Positions 43,741-52,508 are shown, numbered from the stretch's first letter. The stretch: 64,000 nucleotides of DNA from Saccharopolyspora sp. SCSIO 74807 (GCF_037023755.1 NZ_CP146100.1:1862501-1926500), one strand, 5' to 3'. Notes: generated from the letters alone by a model not told the origin. Program-made: numbers and translations.

Positions 43741-45078
43741 TCATGCGGGCACGGGATTTTCGACGGGACGCGTGCCCAGGTCCGCGGTGCGCACGCGGTG
43801 CGTCTCGCGCCCGGTGGCCACCGCGATGATGTTGAGCAGGCACAGGCCCGCGGTGAACGCGGAAACCGCGATCCAGCCGTCGTGGCCGGGACCGATCGCC
43901 TCGGCGATGGTCGGTGAGAACCCGGCGATGGCGAAGCCGATCTGGGTGCCGATGGCCATCCCGGACAGCCGCACCTTCGGCGGGAACATCTCGGCGTAGA
44001 AGGCGGGCCACACCCCGTTCGGGGCGCTGTAGGCGACGCCGAACAGCAGGATGCCGCTGGCGAAGATCAGCGTGTAGTCGCCGGTGGAGATCGACCCGAG
44101 GTAGCCGAACATCAGCACCGCGCAGGCCGCCGTCCCGCCGATGAACACCGGTTTGCGCCCGACCCGGTCGGACAACAGCGCGCACAGCGGGATCGCCGCC
44201 AGAGCCACGACGTTCGCGAGCACGCCCACCCACAGCATGGGTGTGCGTTGCAGGCCGACGGTGTTCACCGCGTAGCTCAGCGCGTGCACGGTGAACATGG
44301 TGCTCACCGTGGCGACCGCGGAGGCCACCACGACTCGCAGCACGTCGCCCCAGTGTTCGCGCAGCAGCACGACGAGCGGGAGCTTCGAGTGATCGGTCTC
44401 CCGCTCGAACACCGGCGTCTCGTCCAGCGAGCGGCGGATCAGCAGCCCGGCGACGACCACGATCGCGCTGAGCCAGAACGGCACGCGCCAGCCCCAGCTC
44501 ATCAACTGTTCCTGCGGCAGCGCGGCGACCGGCAGGAACGCCGCGGTACCCAGGATCTGCCCGGCTTGGGTGCCGCTGAGCGTGAAGCTCGTGTAGTAGC
44601 CGCGGCGGTGCTCCGGGGAGTGCTCGAGGGTCATCGAGTTCGCCCCCGCCTGTTCCCCCGCCGCGGAGAAGCCCTGCAGCAGCCGCAGCGTCACCAGCAG
44701 GATCGGCGCGGCCACCCCGATCTGGTCGTAGCTGGGCAGGCAGCCGATGCCGACCGTGGCCAAGCCCATCAGCAGCACCGTCATGACCAGCACGCGCTTT
44801 CGGCCGAACCGGTCGCCGACGTGCCCGAGCACGAGCGCGCCGACCGGGCGGGCGACGTAGCCGACGCCGAACGACGCCAGCGCCAGCAGCGTGCCGGTGG
44901 CCGGTGAGGCGTCCGGGAAGAAGATGTCGTTGAACACCAGGGCCGCGGCGGTGCCGTAGATGAAGAAGTCGTAGTACTCCAGCGCGCTGCCGATCCAGGC
45001 GGCGATCGCGGCGGTCCGTGGGGTGCCGGGGGCGGAATCCCCGGGCTTGCGAGGCTCGGTCACCGAGGCTCCTGACAT
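43741..45078 (-). CDS. MFS metabolite:H+ symporter, probable shikimate/quinate uptake
   Basis: A 445-residue, 12-helix MHS-family MFS protein: SALEYYDFFIYGTAAALVFN opening, ARPVGALVLGHVGDRFGRKR (loop 2/3), LQGFSAAGEQAGANSM and SDRVGRKPVFIGG (loop 8/9). This is the ShiA/ProP type. Shikimate as substrate is inferred from the linked dehydrogenase, dehydroshikimate dehydratase and TetR gene. The 5' leader is long, and a TetR-like operator at 45345-45368 lies in its promoter region. Confidence 0.82.
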   Translation of the reverse strand: MSGASVTEPRKPGDSAPGTPRTAAIAAWIGSALEYYDFFIYGTAAALVFNDIFFPDASPATGTLLALASFGVGYVARPVGALVLGHVGDRFGRKRVLVMTVLLMGLATVGIGCLPSYDQIGVAAPILLVTLRLLQGFSAAGEQAGANSMTLEHSPEHRRGYYTSFTLSGTQAGQILGTAAFLPVAALPQEQLMSWGWRVPFWLSAIVVVAGLLIRRSLDETPVFERETDHSKLPLVVLLREHWGDVLRVVVASAVATVSTMFTVHALSYAVNTVGLQRTPMLWVGVLANVVALAAIPLCALLSDRVGRKPVFIGGTAACAVLMFGYLGSISTGDYTLIFASGILLFGVAYSAPNGVWPAFYAEMFPPKVRLSGMAIGTQIGFAIAGFSPTIAEAIGPGHDGWIAVSAFTAGLCLLNIIAVATGRETHRVRTADLGTRPVENPVPA

Positions 45079-45431
45079 CCGTGCTCCATTGCTAAGTGCC
45101 TGTTCCTCGTCTGGTTTTGCGTAGCTGGTTGCGTGGCGGAACCTCAGACGTCTGCTCGCTGCGGGATCTCCTCCTGAAGTAGCGCCCTACTAGGCGTCGG
45201 AGCTGTCCTCGCGAGCAGACGCCTGAGAACCCGCGGCGGTGCCGGTTGCTCAGGTGGTCGCCGGCAAGCGGCTTCGCCGCTTCAACAAGAACACTGAACG
45301 CGACCAGACAGGTTGCAGAACAGGCAGTCAGAACAATGCGAAGCAGTTATGTACCATCTAGTTAGTCCGCTACCTTGCGACCACATCTCCGCCCTGTCAA
45401 GGTTTCGCCGTGCTGCGGCCCGGCCGCCCGC
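45079..45431 (-). promoter_or_regulatory. Long leader of the transporter gene with inverted repeats
   Basis: This 353-bp region has no gene. CTCAGACGTCTGCTCGC (45143-45159) and GCGAGCAGACGCCTGAG (45211-45227) form 17-base arms with two mismatches around 51 bases. A short stem AAGCGGC-TTC-GCCGCTT lies at 45266-45282. The operator at 45345-45368 is beyond it, so transcription would start over 250 bases before the transporter ATG. Confidence 0.5.
45345..45368. promoter_or_regulatory. Operator copy 1 of the shikimate cluster
   Basis: AGTTATGTACCATCTAGTTA followed by GTCC. It matches, in inverse orientation, the sequence at 46179-46207 before the dehydrogenase gene: conserved AGTTATG-n-AC-n-A-n-CTAG-n-TAGT. 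Probable target of the TetR protein at 45432. Confidence 0.65.
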
Positions 45432-46103
45432 TCACGCCGCGCCGAGGTAGCGGACCACGAGATCGCCGACCATCCGCCGGTACTGCTCGCGGCGCTGCGG
45501 CGCCAGCATGTCGCGGCCGAAGATCGCTCGGAACGTGTGCCGGTTCGCGGTGCGGAACACGCAGAACGAGCTGATCACCATGTGCACGTCCAGCGCGTCC
45601 GCGTCCGAGCGGAACCGGCCCTCGGCCCGGCCGCGCTCCAGGATGCCGGTGAGCACTTCCAGCGCGGGCGTGGCCAGCCCGGGCAGCTCGGCGGATTTCG
45701 CCAGGTGCGCGCCGTGGTCGATGTTCTCGATGGTGACCAGCCGGATGAACGCCGGATGCGACTCGTGGTGGTCGAAGGTCAGCTCGGCGAGGCTGCGGAT
45801 CGCCTGCACCGGGTCCAGGTGCTCGACGTCGAGCTCGCGCTCGATGCTGCGGATCACCGCGTAGGCGCGTTCCAGCACGGCGACGTAGAGCTGCTCCTTG
45901 CCGCCGAAGTAGTAGTAGATCATCCGCTTGGTGGTGCGGGTGCGCGCCGCGATCTCGTCGACCCGGGCGCCCGCGTAGCCCTTGTCCGCGAACTCCTCGG
46001 TGGCGAGGTCCAAGATCTCCTCGCGGGTGCGCGCGGCGTCCCGCTGCCGGGGCGGCGAATTCTCCGCGGCAGCCGGGCCATCGGCGGGTGCGGACGATGC
46101 CAA
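45432..46103 (-). CDS. TetR family regulator of the shikimate cluster
   Basis: A 223-residue TetR protein; helix-turn-helix at about 28-75 (ILDLATEEFADKGYAGARVD; RTRTTKRMIYYYFGGKEQL) and a TetR C-terminal domain with FIRLVTIENIDHGAHLAKS, common in aromatic-acid regulators. The start appears to be TTG (46101-46103) with AGGGAG upstream. It sits between transporter and catabolic genes, with near-identical operators before each, so it probably controls the whole cluster. Confidence 0.87.
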   Translation of the reverse strand: MASSAPADGPAAAENSPPRQRDAARTREEILDLATEEFADKGYAGARVDEIAARTRTTKRMIYYYFGGKEQLYVAVLERAYAVIRSIERELDVEHLDPVQAIRSLAELTFDHHESHPAFIRLVTIENIDHGAHLAKSAELPGLATPALEVLTGILERGRAEGRFRSDADALDVHMVISSFCVFRTANRHTFRAIFGRDMLAPQRREQYRRMVGDLVVRYLGAA

Positions 46104-46178
46104 CGAGGACTCCCTGGTCGCCGGGTCGGGGAGTCCACCCTAATCCGCCGGGCTTTCCCGGCGGGCTGCTGGCGCCCT

Positions 46179-46207
46179 AGTATGTACTAGCTAGTTCGTT
46201 CATAACT
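46179..46207. promoter_or_regulatory. Operator copy 2 of the shikimate cluster
   Basis: AGTATGTACTAGCTAGTTCG then TTCATAACT. It contains the 10-bp palindrome ACTAGCTAGT. Located between the TetR start (46103) and the dehydrogenase start (46222). The reverse complement aligns with 45345-45368. Confidence 0.7.
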
Positions 46208-46221
46208 TTCCCGACCGGGAG

Positions 46222-47127
46222 GTGGAACCCATCGACGGCCACGACGGCGACGAGGGCGTGCTGACCGGGCTGATCGGCGCCGGCATCGGCCCATCGCTGA
46301 GCCCCGCGATGCACCAGCGGGAGGCCGCCGAACTCGGGCTCGGCTGCCTGTACCGCAGGATCGACCTGGACCTGCTCGGACTGCCCCCGCAGGCCGCGGG
46401 CGAGTTGCTGCGCGCCGCGCGGCTGACGGGTTTCACCGGCCTCAACATCACCCACCCCTGCAAGCAGGTGGTGATCGAGCACTTGGACGAGCTGTCCGCG
46501 GACGCCGCTGCGCTCGGCGCGGTGAACACCGTCGTGTTCAGCGCGGGCAGGGCCGTCGGGCACAACACCGACTGGTCCGGGTTCGCCCGCAGCCTCAGCC
46601 GCGGGCTGCCGGACGTCGCGCTGGACCGGGTCGTGCTGCTGGGTGCCGGAGGCGCCGGGGCCGCCGTCGCGCACGGGCTGCTCACGGTCGGAACCGGAAC
46701 GGTGCACGTGCTCGACCTCGAGCGGCACCGGGCCGACGAACTCGCCGCCGCGCTGCGCGAACGGTTCGGCGCGGACCGCGCGGAGTCCGGCGGTGCGCCG
46801 GTGCGGGCGCTGCGCGCTGCGGACGGTTTCGTGCACGCCACCCCGGTCGGGATGGCCGCGCATCCCGGCCTGCCGGTGCCGGAAGAAGCGCTGCGCCCGG
46901 ACCTGTGGGTGGCCGACGTCGTCTACCGGCCGCTGCGCACCGAGCTCGTGCGCACCGCGCGGGCGCGGGGATGCCGGGTGCTGGACGGCGGCGGCATGGC
47001 GGTGTTCCAAGCCGCCGACGCGTTCCGGCTGTTCACCGGGCACGAACCGGACGCGGACCGCATGTTGGACCACTTCGAGGCCCTGGTGGCCGGTACTGGA
47101 GGTTCCGATGTCCACGCCGCCCGCTGA
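46222..47127 (+). CDS. Shikimate/quinate dehydrogenase, catabolic
   Basis: A 301-residue AroE/QsuD-like enzyme: GPSLSPAMHQREAAELGLGC (substrate Ser pair), GLNITHPCKQ (catalytic Lys), GAVNTVVF, GHNTDWSGF and the dinucleotide loop GAGGAGAAVAHGL (about 135-147). It oxidises shikimate to 3-dehydroshikimate (and quinate, in relatives). Linked to a dehydroshikimate dehydratase it is catabolic rather than the biosynthetic aroE. GTG 46222 is the first start, but GGGAGG abuts it; GTG 46258 with an upstream GAGG is a good alternative. Confidence 0.87.
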   Translation: MEPIDGHDGDEGVLTGLIGAGIGPSLSPAMHQREAAELGLGCLYRRIDLDLLGLPPQAAGELLRAARLTGFTGLNITHPCKQVVIEHLDELSADAAALGAVNTVVFSAGRAVGHNTDWSGFARSLSRGLPDVALDRVVLLGAGGAGAAVAHGLLTVGTGTVHVLDLERHRADELAAALRERFGADRAESGGAPVRALRAADGFVHATPVGMAAHPGLPVPEEALRPDLWVADVVYRPLRTELVRTARARGCRVLDGGGMAVFQAADAFRLFTGHEPDADRMLDHFEALVAGTGGSDVHAAR

Positions 47128-48973
47128 CCGCGACCGCTCGATCGCCACGGTCTGCCTGTCCGGCCCGCTGGAGGACAAGCTCACCGCTGCGGCGGCCGCG
47201 GGCTTCGACGGCGTGGAGATCTTCGAGAACGACCTGATCGCCGCGGCCTGCTCGCCCGCGCAGGTCCGCGCGCAGTGCGCCGACCTCGGCCTGTCGATCG
47301 ACCTGTACCAGCCGTTCCGGGATTTCGAGTCGGTGCCGCGCGACGTGCTGCGGGCCAACCTGCGCCGCGCCGAGCGCAAGTTCGACCTGATGGCCCAGCT
47401 GGGTGCGGACACCGTGCTGGTCTGCTCATCGACCTCGCCGGGTGCGGTGGACGACGACGACCTCGCCGCCGAGCAGCTGCGCGAGCTGGCCGAGCTCGCC
47501 GCCGGTCGCGGCATCCGGGTCTGCTACGAGGCGCTGGCCTGGGGCCGGTTCGTGAACACCTACGAGCACGCCTGGCGGATCGTGCGCCGGGCCGATCACC
47601 CGTCGCTGGGGGTCTGCCTGGACAGCTTCCACATCCTGTCCCGCGGCAGCGACCTCACCCCGATCCGCACCATCCCGGCGGAGAAGCTGTTCTTCCTGCA
47701 ACTGGCCGACGCGCCGAGGCTGAACATGGACCTGCTGCAGTGGAGCAGGCACCACCGGCTGTTCCCCGGGCAGGGCGAGTTCGACCTGGCCGGATTCGTG
47801 CGCACGATGCTGGCGGCCGGCTACGCGGGGCCGTTGTCGCTGGAGGTCTTCAACGACGTGTTCCGGCAGTCCGATCCGGGGCCCGCGGCGGTGGACGCGA
47901 TGCGGTCGTTGCGGGCGTTGGAGGAGTCGGTCGACGGGCCGCTGTCCGGTTCCGCGCCCCGGCCAGATCCGGCGCTGCCTGCGCCGCCCGCGCTGTCCGG
48001 GACCGCATTCGTGGAGCTCGGCGCGGACGACGCCGGTGCCCAGCGGCTCAGCGGCACCTTGTCCGCACTCGGTTTCCGGCACACCGGCACGCACCGCTCC
48101 AAGCCGGTGCGGCTGTGGACCCAGGGCGACGCCCGGGTGCTGGTCAACACGGGACCGGAGCACGACGGCGGGCAACTCGCCGCGCTCGGAGTGCACAGCG
48201 ACGCGCCGACCGATTCGGTGCGCCGGTCGGAAGGACTGCTGGCGCCGGTGCTGCCGCGCACGGCCAGGCCGGACGAGGCCGACCTGTCCTCGGTCGCGGC
48301 ACCCGACGGCACCGCGCTGTTCTTCTGCCGCACCGGCGCGTCCGAGGAAGCCGGGTGGCTCGGCGACTTCGAGCCGACCGGCACGCCGGTGACCAGCGCA
48401 GGGATCACCGGGATCGACCACGTGACGATGACCCAGCCGTTCGACCACTACGACGAGGCGATCCTGTTCTACCGGTCGGTGCTCGGCCTGCACCCGATGC
48501 CGCCGGTGGAGTTCGCGGCGCCGTTCGGGCTGGTGCGCAGCCGGATGGTGGTGGACCGCGAAGAGTCGGTGCGGATCGCGCTGGACTCCGCGGTGCTGCG
48601 CCGCGGGCCGTGGGCGCCCGCTGTGCGACACCCGCAATACGTGGCGCTGCGCAGCGAAGACGTTTTCGCGACGGCGCGCGCGGTGCGGGACGCGGGTGCC
48701 TCGGTGGTGCAGATCCCGGACAACTACTACGACGACCTGGACGCCCGGCTGGAGCCGCGGGCGGAGCTGCTGGCCGAGCTGCGCGCGAACTCGGTGCTCT
48801 ACGACCGCGACGCCGCGGGCGAATACCTGCACTTCTCGGTGGCCGTGCCGGGTGCGCGGGTGTTCTTCGAGGTGGTGCAGCGCATCGGCGGCTACCGGGG
48901 GCGTGGGGAGAGCAACGCGCCGGTCCGGATGGCCGCGCACCGGCGCGAGCGCCTGGAGCGTGGTTCCGCGTGA
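47108..48973 (+). CDS. qsuB: 3-Dehydroshikimate dehydratase with HPPD/VOC-like C-terminal half (QsuB type)
   Basis: A 621-residue two-part protein. Residues about 10-285 are a sugar-phosphate-isomerase-like TIM barrel (AGFDGVEIFENDL; YQPFRDFESVPRDV; YEALAWGRFVNTYEHAW; QLADAPRLNMD) that converts 3-dehydroshikimate to protocatechuate. Residues about 310-600 are VOC/HPPD-like (GIDHVTMTQPFDHYDEAILF near 435; HFSVAVPGARVFFEVVQR). Length and layout match QsuB of Corynebacterium. It overlaps the dehydrogenase gene by 20 bp. Genes for protocatechuate ring cleavage are not in the window. Confidence 0.92.
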   Translation: MSTPPADRDRSIATVCLSGPLEDKLTAAAAAGFDGVEIFENDLIAAACSPAQVRAQCADLGLSIDLYQPFRDFESVPRDVLRANLRRAERKFDLMAQLGADTVLVCSSTSPGAVDDDDLAAEQLRELAELAAGRGIRVCYEALAWGRFVNTYEHAWRIVRRADHPSLGVCLDSFHILSRGSDLTPIRTIPAEKLFFLQLADAPRLNMDLLQWSRHHRLFPGQGEFDLAGFVRTMLAAGYAGPLSLEVFNDVFRQSDPGPAAVDAMRSLRALEESVDGPLSGSAPRPDPALPAPPALSGTAFVELGADDAGAQRLSGTLSALGFRHTGTHRSKPVRLWTQGDARVLVNTGPEHDGGQLAALGVHSDAPTDSVRRSEGLLAPVLPRTARPDEADLSSVAAPDGTALFFCRTGASEEAGWLGDFEPTGTPVTSAGITGIDHVTMTQPFDHYDEAILFYRSVLGLHPMPPVEFAAPFGLVRSRMVVDREESVRIALDSAVLRRGPWAPAVRHPQYVALRSEDVFATARAVRDAGASVVQIPDNYYDDLDARLEPRAELLAELRANSVLYDRDAAGEYLHFSVAVPGARVFFEVVQRIGGYRGRGESNAPVRMAAHRRERLERGSA

Positions 48974-48986
48974 CCGGTCGCGCGGC

Positions 48987-50009
48987 TCAGTGCTTGCTGC
49001 GTTTGATCCGGCGGAGTGCTTCCTCGATGTCGCGCTTGCCGACGTTGCGGTGGGTGACGAACCGGACGTGCCCGTCCATCGGCACCGCCAGCACCCCGCA
49101 ATCGCGCAGCCGGTCGAGGGTGAGCCGCACGTCGGGCACCTCGGCCAGCACGATGTTCGTCTGCGGCGTGGTGATCTGCCAGCCCAGCTCGGTCAGCCCT
49201 TCGGCGAGCCTGGTCGCGTGCGTGTGATCGTCGGCCAGCGCCTCGACCCGGCCCAGCGCGACCAGCCCGGCCGCGGCGAGCACCCCGCCCTGGCGCACCC
49301 CGCCGCCGAGCATCTTGCGCACCCGGCGCGCCTCGCGGACGAAGTCGCTGGTGCCTGCCACCACCGAGCCGACAGGCGCGCCGAGGCCCTTGCTCAGGCA
49401 CGCCTGCACGGTGTCCACGCCCACGGTCAGCGCCGCAGGCGGCACGCCGAGCGAAGTCGCGGCGTTCCACAACCGCGCCCCGTCCAGGTGCACCCGCAAG
49501 CCGCAGTCGCGCGCCGCGGCGGCCAGTTGCGCGTGCTCGTGCGGCGGGATCACGGCGCCGCCTGCGCCGTTGTGCGTGTTCTCCAGGCACAGCAGCGTGG
49601 TGCGCAGCGCGTCGTAGCGCTCCCCGTCGCTCGCTTCGGCGCGGATCACGTCGGCCGTGGGCCGTCCCGGACCGGCGTTCCACTCCAGCGGCTCGGGCAT
49701 CCCGCCCGCGAGCCACGCAGCGGACCCGAGCTCGTGGGTGAGCACGTGCGCGCCGCGCGGCGCGAGGAACCGATCTCCCCGGTGCAGGTGCAACGACAGC
49801 GCGATCAGGTTGCCCATGGTGCCGCTGGGCACCCATAGCGCCGCGGCCGTGCCGAGCAGCTGCGCGGACTTCTCCTCCAACGCGCGCATCGTGGGGTCGT
49901 GGTCGAGCACGTCGTCCCCGACTTCGGCGGCGGCCATCGCCTTCGCCATCTTCTCGTCGGGGCGCGTGACCGTGTCGGAACGCAGATCGATGGATGCCGT
50001 TTTGGTCAC
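48987..50009 (-). CDS. Low-specificity threonine aldolase family protein
   Basis: A 340-residue PLP enzyme: IDLRSDTVTRPDEKM at the N-terminus, VGDDVLDHDP, LENTHNGAGGAVIPP, HLDGARLWNAA (about 170-180) and the PLP-lysine region DTVQACLSKGLGAPVGSVV. It cleaves threonine/allo-threonine to glycine and acetaldehyde or acts on related beta-hydroxy amino acids. GTG 50007-50009 was chosen because a -10-like TGTGAT lies 6 bases upstream (leaderless type). Confidence 0.9.
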   Translation of the reverse strand: MTKTASIDLRSDTVTRPDEKMAKAMAAAEVGDDVLDHDPTMRALEEKSAQLLGTAAALWVPSGTMGNLIALSLHLHRGDRFLAPRGAHVLTHELGSAAWLAGGMPEPLEWNAGPGRPTADVIRAEASDGERYDALRTTLLCLENTHNGAGGAVIPPHEHAQLAAAARDCGLRVHLDGARLWNAATSLGVPPAALTVGVDTVQACLSKGLGAPVGSVVAGTSDFVREARRVRKMLGGGVRQGGVLAAAGLVALGRVEALADDHTHATRLAEGLTELGWQITTPQTNIVLAEVPDVRLTLDRLRDCGVLAVPMDGHVRFVTHRNVGKRDIEEALRRIKRSKH

Positions 50010-50349
50010 GAACCGATCACACCACATCCGTGCGGGGGAGAGGCAACTGCGTGATCCAGGCCGGTCGGTTTCCCGGAGAACTCGCAGCGACGCGGGTCCG
50101 CTCCGTGGAACGGCGCCGTCCGCGGCCAACCCGGCCCCCCGCGCGAGCGTCAAGCATTGCGGAGGCAGGTGCGCGACATCGGTGCGCCCGTCGGCACTAA
50201 GGTGCCCGGCACGTGCCGACGGGCAGGTTCCGGCGGGCGAGGTGCGGTCCGCCGGGGTGGCGAACAGCACCGTGACCCGGCCTCGTGCAACGGTGGGAGG
50301 CGGGCGCACCGTCCTAGTCAGTGCAAGCACGGACGAGCGGAGAGTCCGC
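50010..50349. promoter_or_regulatory. Divergent region before the ECF sigma factor, with a 12-bp inverted repeat
   Basis: This 340-bp region has no supported gene. GCCCGTCGGCAC (50085+100, that is 50185-50196) and GTGCCGACGGGC (50212-50223) are perfect 12-bp arms around 15 bases. They lie about 130 bp before the sigma gene and could be a hairpin or an operator. Confidence 0.5.
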
Positions 50350-50868
50350 GTGGACCAGCGCGAAGAGCAGGAGTTCGCGGAGTATTTCGCGGCCCGGCGG
50401 GAGGCGGTGCGTCGAATGGCGTACATGATGTGCGGTGACTGGCACCGCGCGGACGACCTCGCGCAGACCGCGTTCATCTCGCTGCACCGGCATTGGCGCA
50501 AGGTGCGGGACAAGGGCGCGTTGGACGCTTACGTGCGCCGGACGCTCAGCCGCGCGGTGATCGACGAATCGCGCCGCCCGTGGCGGCGGGAACGCTTCAC
50601 CGATGTGCTGCCGGACCGGCCCGCCGAGGGCGCGGAGGTCGACGACGGCATCGCGACCAGGCAGACCTTGGTGGCGGGCCTGCGGCAGGTGCCTGCCAAG
50701 CAGCGCGCCGTGCTGGTGCTGCGATTCCTGGAGGGGCTCGACGTCGCCGGGGTCGCCGAGGTCATGAAGTGCAGCGAAGGCACCGTGAAGAGCCAGTCCG
50801 CGCGCGGGCTGGAGGCGCTGCGGGCCGCGCTGGGCGGACAGCTCGACGATCTGCGGTCGACGTCGTGA
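50350..50868 (+). CDS. SigE-family ECF sigma factor
   Basis: A 172-residue ECF sigma: region 2 with FAARREAVRRMAYMMCGDWH, RADDLAQTAFISLHRHW and region 4 with KQRAVLVLRFLEGLDVAGVA, KCSEGTVKSQSARGLEAL. The GTG at 50350 gives the normal family length. The next gene, 14 bp away, encodes a one-helix membrane protein that may serve as anti-sigma. Overlap and spacing indicate an operon. Confidence 0.92.
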   Translation: MDQREEQEFAEYFAARREAVRRMAYMMCGDWHRADDLAQTAFISLHRHWRKVRDKGALDAYVRRTLSRAVIDESRRPWRRERFTDVLPDRPAEGAEVDDGIATRQTLVAGLRQVPAKQRAVLVLRFLEGLDVAGVAEVMKCSEGTVKSQSARGLEALRAALGGQLDDLRSTS

Positions 50869-50882
50869 GGAGGTGCGGGGAA

Positions 50883-51563
50883 GTGGACGAGGCAGAGCTC
50901 AGCGAGGTTTTCCGGCAGGCCGCGCACGGCGGTCCCGCGGCGTCGTTCGACGAGCAGGACGTGCGGCGCGGCTCGCGCCGGGTCACCGCGCGCCGCCGCA
51001 CGGCGCTGGCGGGCGGCACGCTGGTGTCCGCGGCCCTGCTGGCGGGCGGGGTCGGTTTCGGCACGGGTGCGTTCGGGCCGTCCGGCACGGTGGCGCAGCC
51101 GCCGCGGCAGGAGCCGAGCGCGCCGATGGACCAGTCGCCGATGGCGCTGCCGGACCCGCAGAGCCCCGCCACGCCGCGCTCGGGCCCGATCGTGCTCGGC
51201 GATCCCGGCGGCGGCGCGGAGTGCGGCCCGCCGGACCAGGCCGTGGCGTCCGCGCTGCGCAGCGAGTTCCCGGAGGCGGCAGGCACGCAGCCGATCGGTG
51301 CCAAGCCGCCTTGTCCGGACGGGGCGCGCACCGCCGCGGTGACCGTGCGGCAGGGCCCGGCCAACGGGAAGGTCGCCGTGCTGGTGACGCCGCCCGGGTC
51401 GGCGAACGCGGCCGAAGACCGGCCGAAGGGCACGGCGATCACGCAGCTGCCCACGCGCAGCGGCGGCACGGTGACGGTGCTGAGCGAACCGGTCGGCGCT
51501 TCCCAGGCGCCGTACGCCGACCGCATCTCGGCGATCGCCGAAGGCCTCGCGCCGCGCTTCTGA
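50883..51563 (+). CDS. Single-pass membrane protein, probable anti-sigma partner
   Basis: A 226-residue protein: a short cytoplasmic N-terminus (about 1-38), one membrane helix (about 42-60, ALAGGTLVSAALLAGGVGFG), a Pro-rich stretch, and an external domain with two cysteines (GAECGPPDQ and KPPCPDG) ending YADRISAIAEGLAPRF. No zinc-anti-sigma HxxxCxxC motif is seen, so the anti-sigma role rests on gene order. GTG 50883 follows GAGGAGG (50867-50873); an earlier GTG at 50865 overlaps the sigma stop. Confidence 0.72.
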   Translation: MDEAELSEVFRQAAHGGPAASFDEQDVRRGSRRVTARRRTALAGGTLVSAALLAGGVGFGTGAFGPSGTVAQPPRQEPSAPMDQSPMALPDPQSPATPRSGPIVLGDPGGGAECGPPDQAVASALRSEFPEAAGTQPIGAKPPCPDGARTAAVTVRQGPANGKVAVLVTPPGSANAAEDRPKGTAITQLPTRSGGTVTVLSEPVGASQAPYADRISAIAEGLAPRF

Positions 51564-51612
51564 TTCCCCGGCCGACGCGCCCGCGCGCTACGCGATCAGG
51601 GGGATGCGTTCG

Positions 51613-51663
51613 GAGTGAACGGAACTTTCGTCCCACTAGCTTGGACGAACGGTCCGTTCACTC
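51613..51663. repeat. 51-bp palindromic repeat, copy 5
   Basis: GAGTGAACGGAACTTTCGTCC on the left; the right arm ends GGTCCGTTCACTC; loop CACTAGCTT. With its upstream flank (from about 51574) it is repeated at 51695-51780, an imperfect tandem duplication of about 119 bp. Confidence 0.9.
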
Positions 51664-51729
51664 GGAAAATCTTGATGCGGCCGGTGCGGTGACACGCCCG
51701 CGCGCCACGCGATCAGCCGCGTGCATTCG

Positions 51730-51780
51730 GAGTGAACGGAACTTTGGTCCCACTAGATTGGTCTAACGGTCCGTTCGCTC
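51730..51780. repeat. 51-bp palindromic repeat, copy 6
   Basis: GAGTGAACGGAACTTTGGTCC on the left; the right arm ends GGTCCGTTCGCTC; loop CACTAGATT. Second member of the tandem pair between convergent genes. Confidence 0.9.
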
Positions 51781-51835
51781 GGGATCGTTTCGCTCGGAGC
51801 AGCCGCCGGGGCCGCGAGCCGTTGTGGAACGCCGG

Positions 51836-52420
51836 TCACGCGAGCTGGGCGTGCAGCATCCGGTAGGCGGCGCCGCGCGGATCGGGATCGCTTTCGATCA
51901 GCGCGTTCACCACGGCGCCGTCGACCAGCGCGATCAGCTCCAGCAGCCGGTCCCGCCCGACCGGCATCCCGCAGCGCTGCAGGATCTCCGCCAGCAGGCC
52001 GTGCAGTTCCGCCGACAGCTCGCGCATCAGCGGCGCCAGGTACGGCCGCCGCGGCGAGCCCACCAGCCGCTCGTAGCGCAGCAGCACCGTTTCCGCCCCG
52101 CCGTCGCGGGAGTCGCTGCCCAGCAGCATGTCCAGCAGCAATCCGATCACGGCGGCCGTGCTGTGCGGCTCGTCGGTGAGTTCGGCCAGCCGGGCGCGGC
52201 CGGTGGCCAGCTCGGCACGCCCCTCGTGCTCCACCGCGGCCGCGACCAGGTCGTCCAGCGAGGAGAAGTAGTACGTCGTGGACGCCAGCGGCAGCCCGGC
52301 GCGGTCGGCCACGGCGCGGTGCCGCACCGCCTCGAAACCGCCCTCGGACAGCAGCTCGGACGCGGCTGCGACCAGCGCTTGCCGTCGCCGTTCGCCTTTC
52401 GGGGTGCTGGCTGCCGTCAT
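51836..52420 (-). CDS. TetR family regulator of the SMR pump
   Basis: A 194-residue TetR protein: helix-turn-helix at about 12-60 (LVAAASELLSEGGFEAVRHR; RAGLPLASTTYYFSSLDDLV) and a TetR C-terminal domain typical of the group with YERLVGSPRRPYLAPLM. It is downstream of and co-oriented with the SMR gene. A palindrome in the SMR promoter is the likely operator, giving negative feedback on both genes. Confidence 0.87.
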   Translation of the reverse strand: MTAASTPKGERRRQALVAAASELLSEGGFEAVRHRAVADRAGLPLASTTYYFSSLDDLVAAAVEHEGRAELATGRARLAELTDEPHSTAAVIGLLLDMLLGSDSRDGGAETVLLRYERLVGSPRRPYLAPLMRELSAELHGLLAEILQRCGMPVGRDRLLELIALVDGAVVNALIESDPDPRGAAYRMLHAQLA

Positions 52421-52508
52421 GCCGGAATCCTAGGCATCCGGTGCCGCCCGGTGCCGCCCCCTCGCGCGGGAGCGCCGCGGCCGGCCGGGAACGCGCCGAT
52501 GCAGCGCA

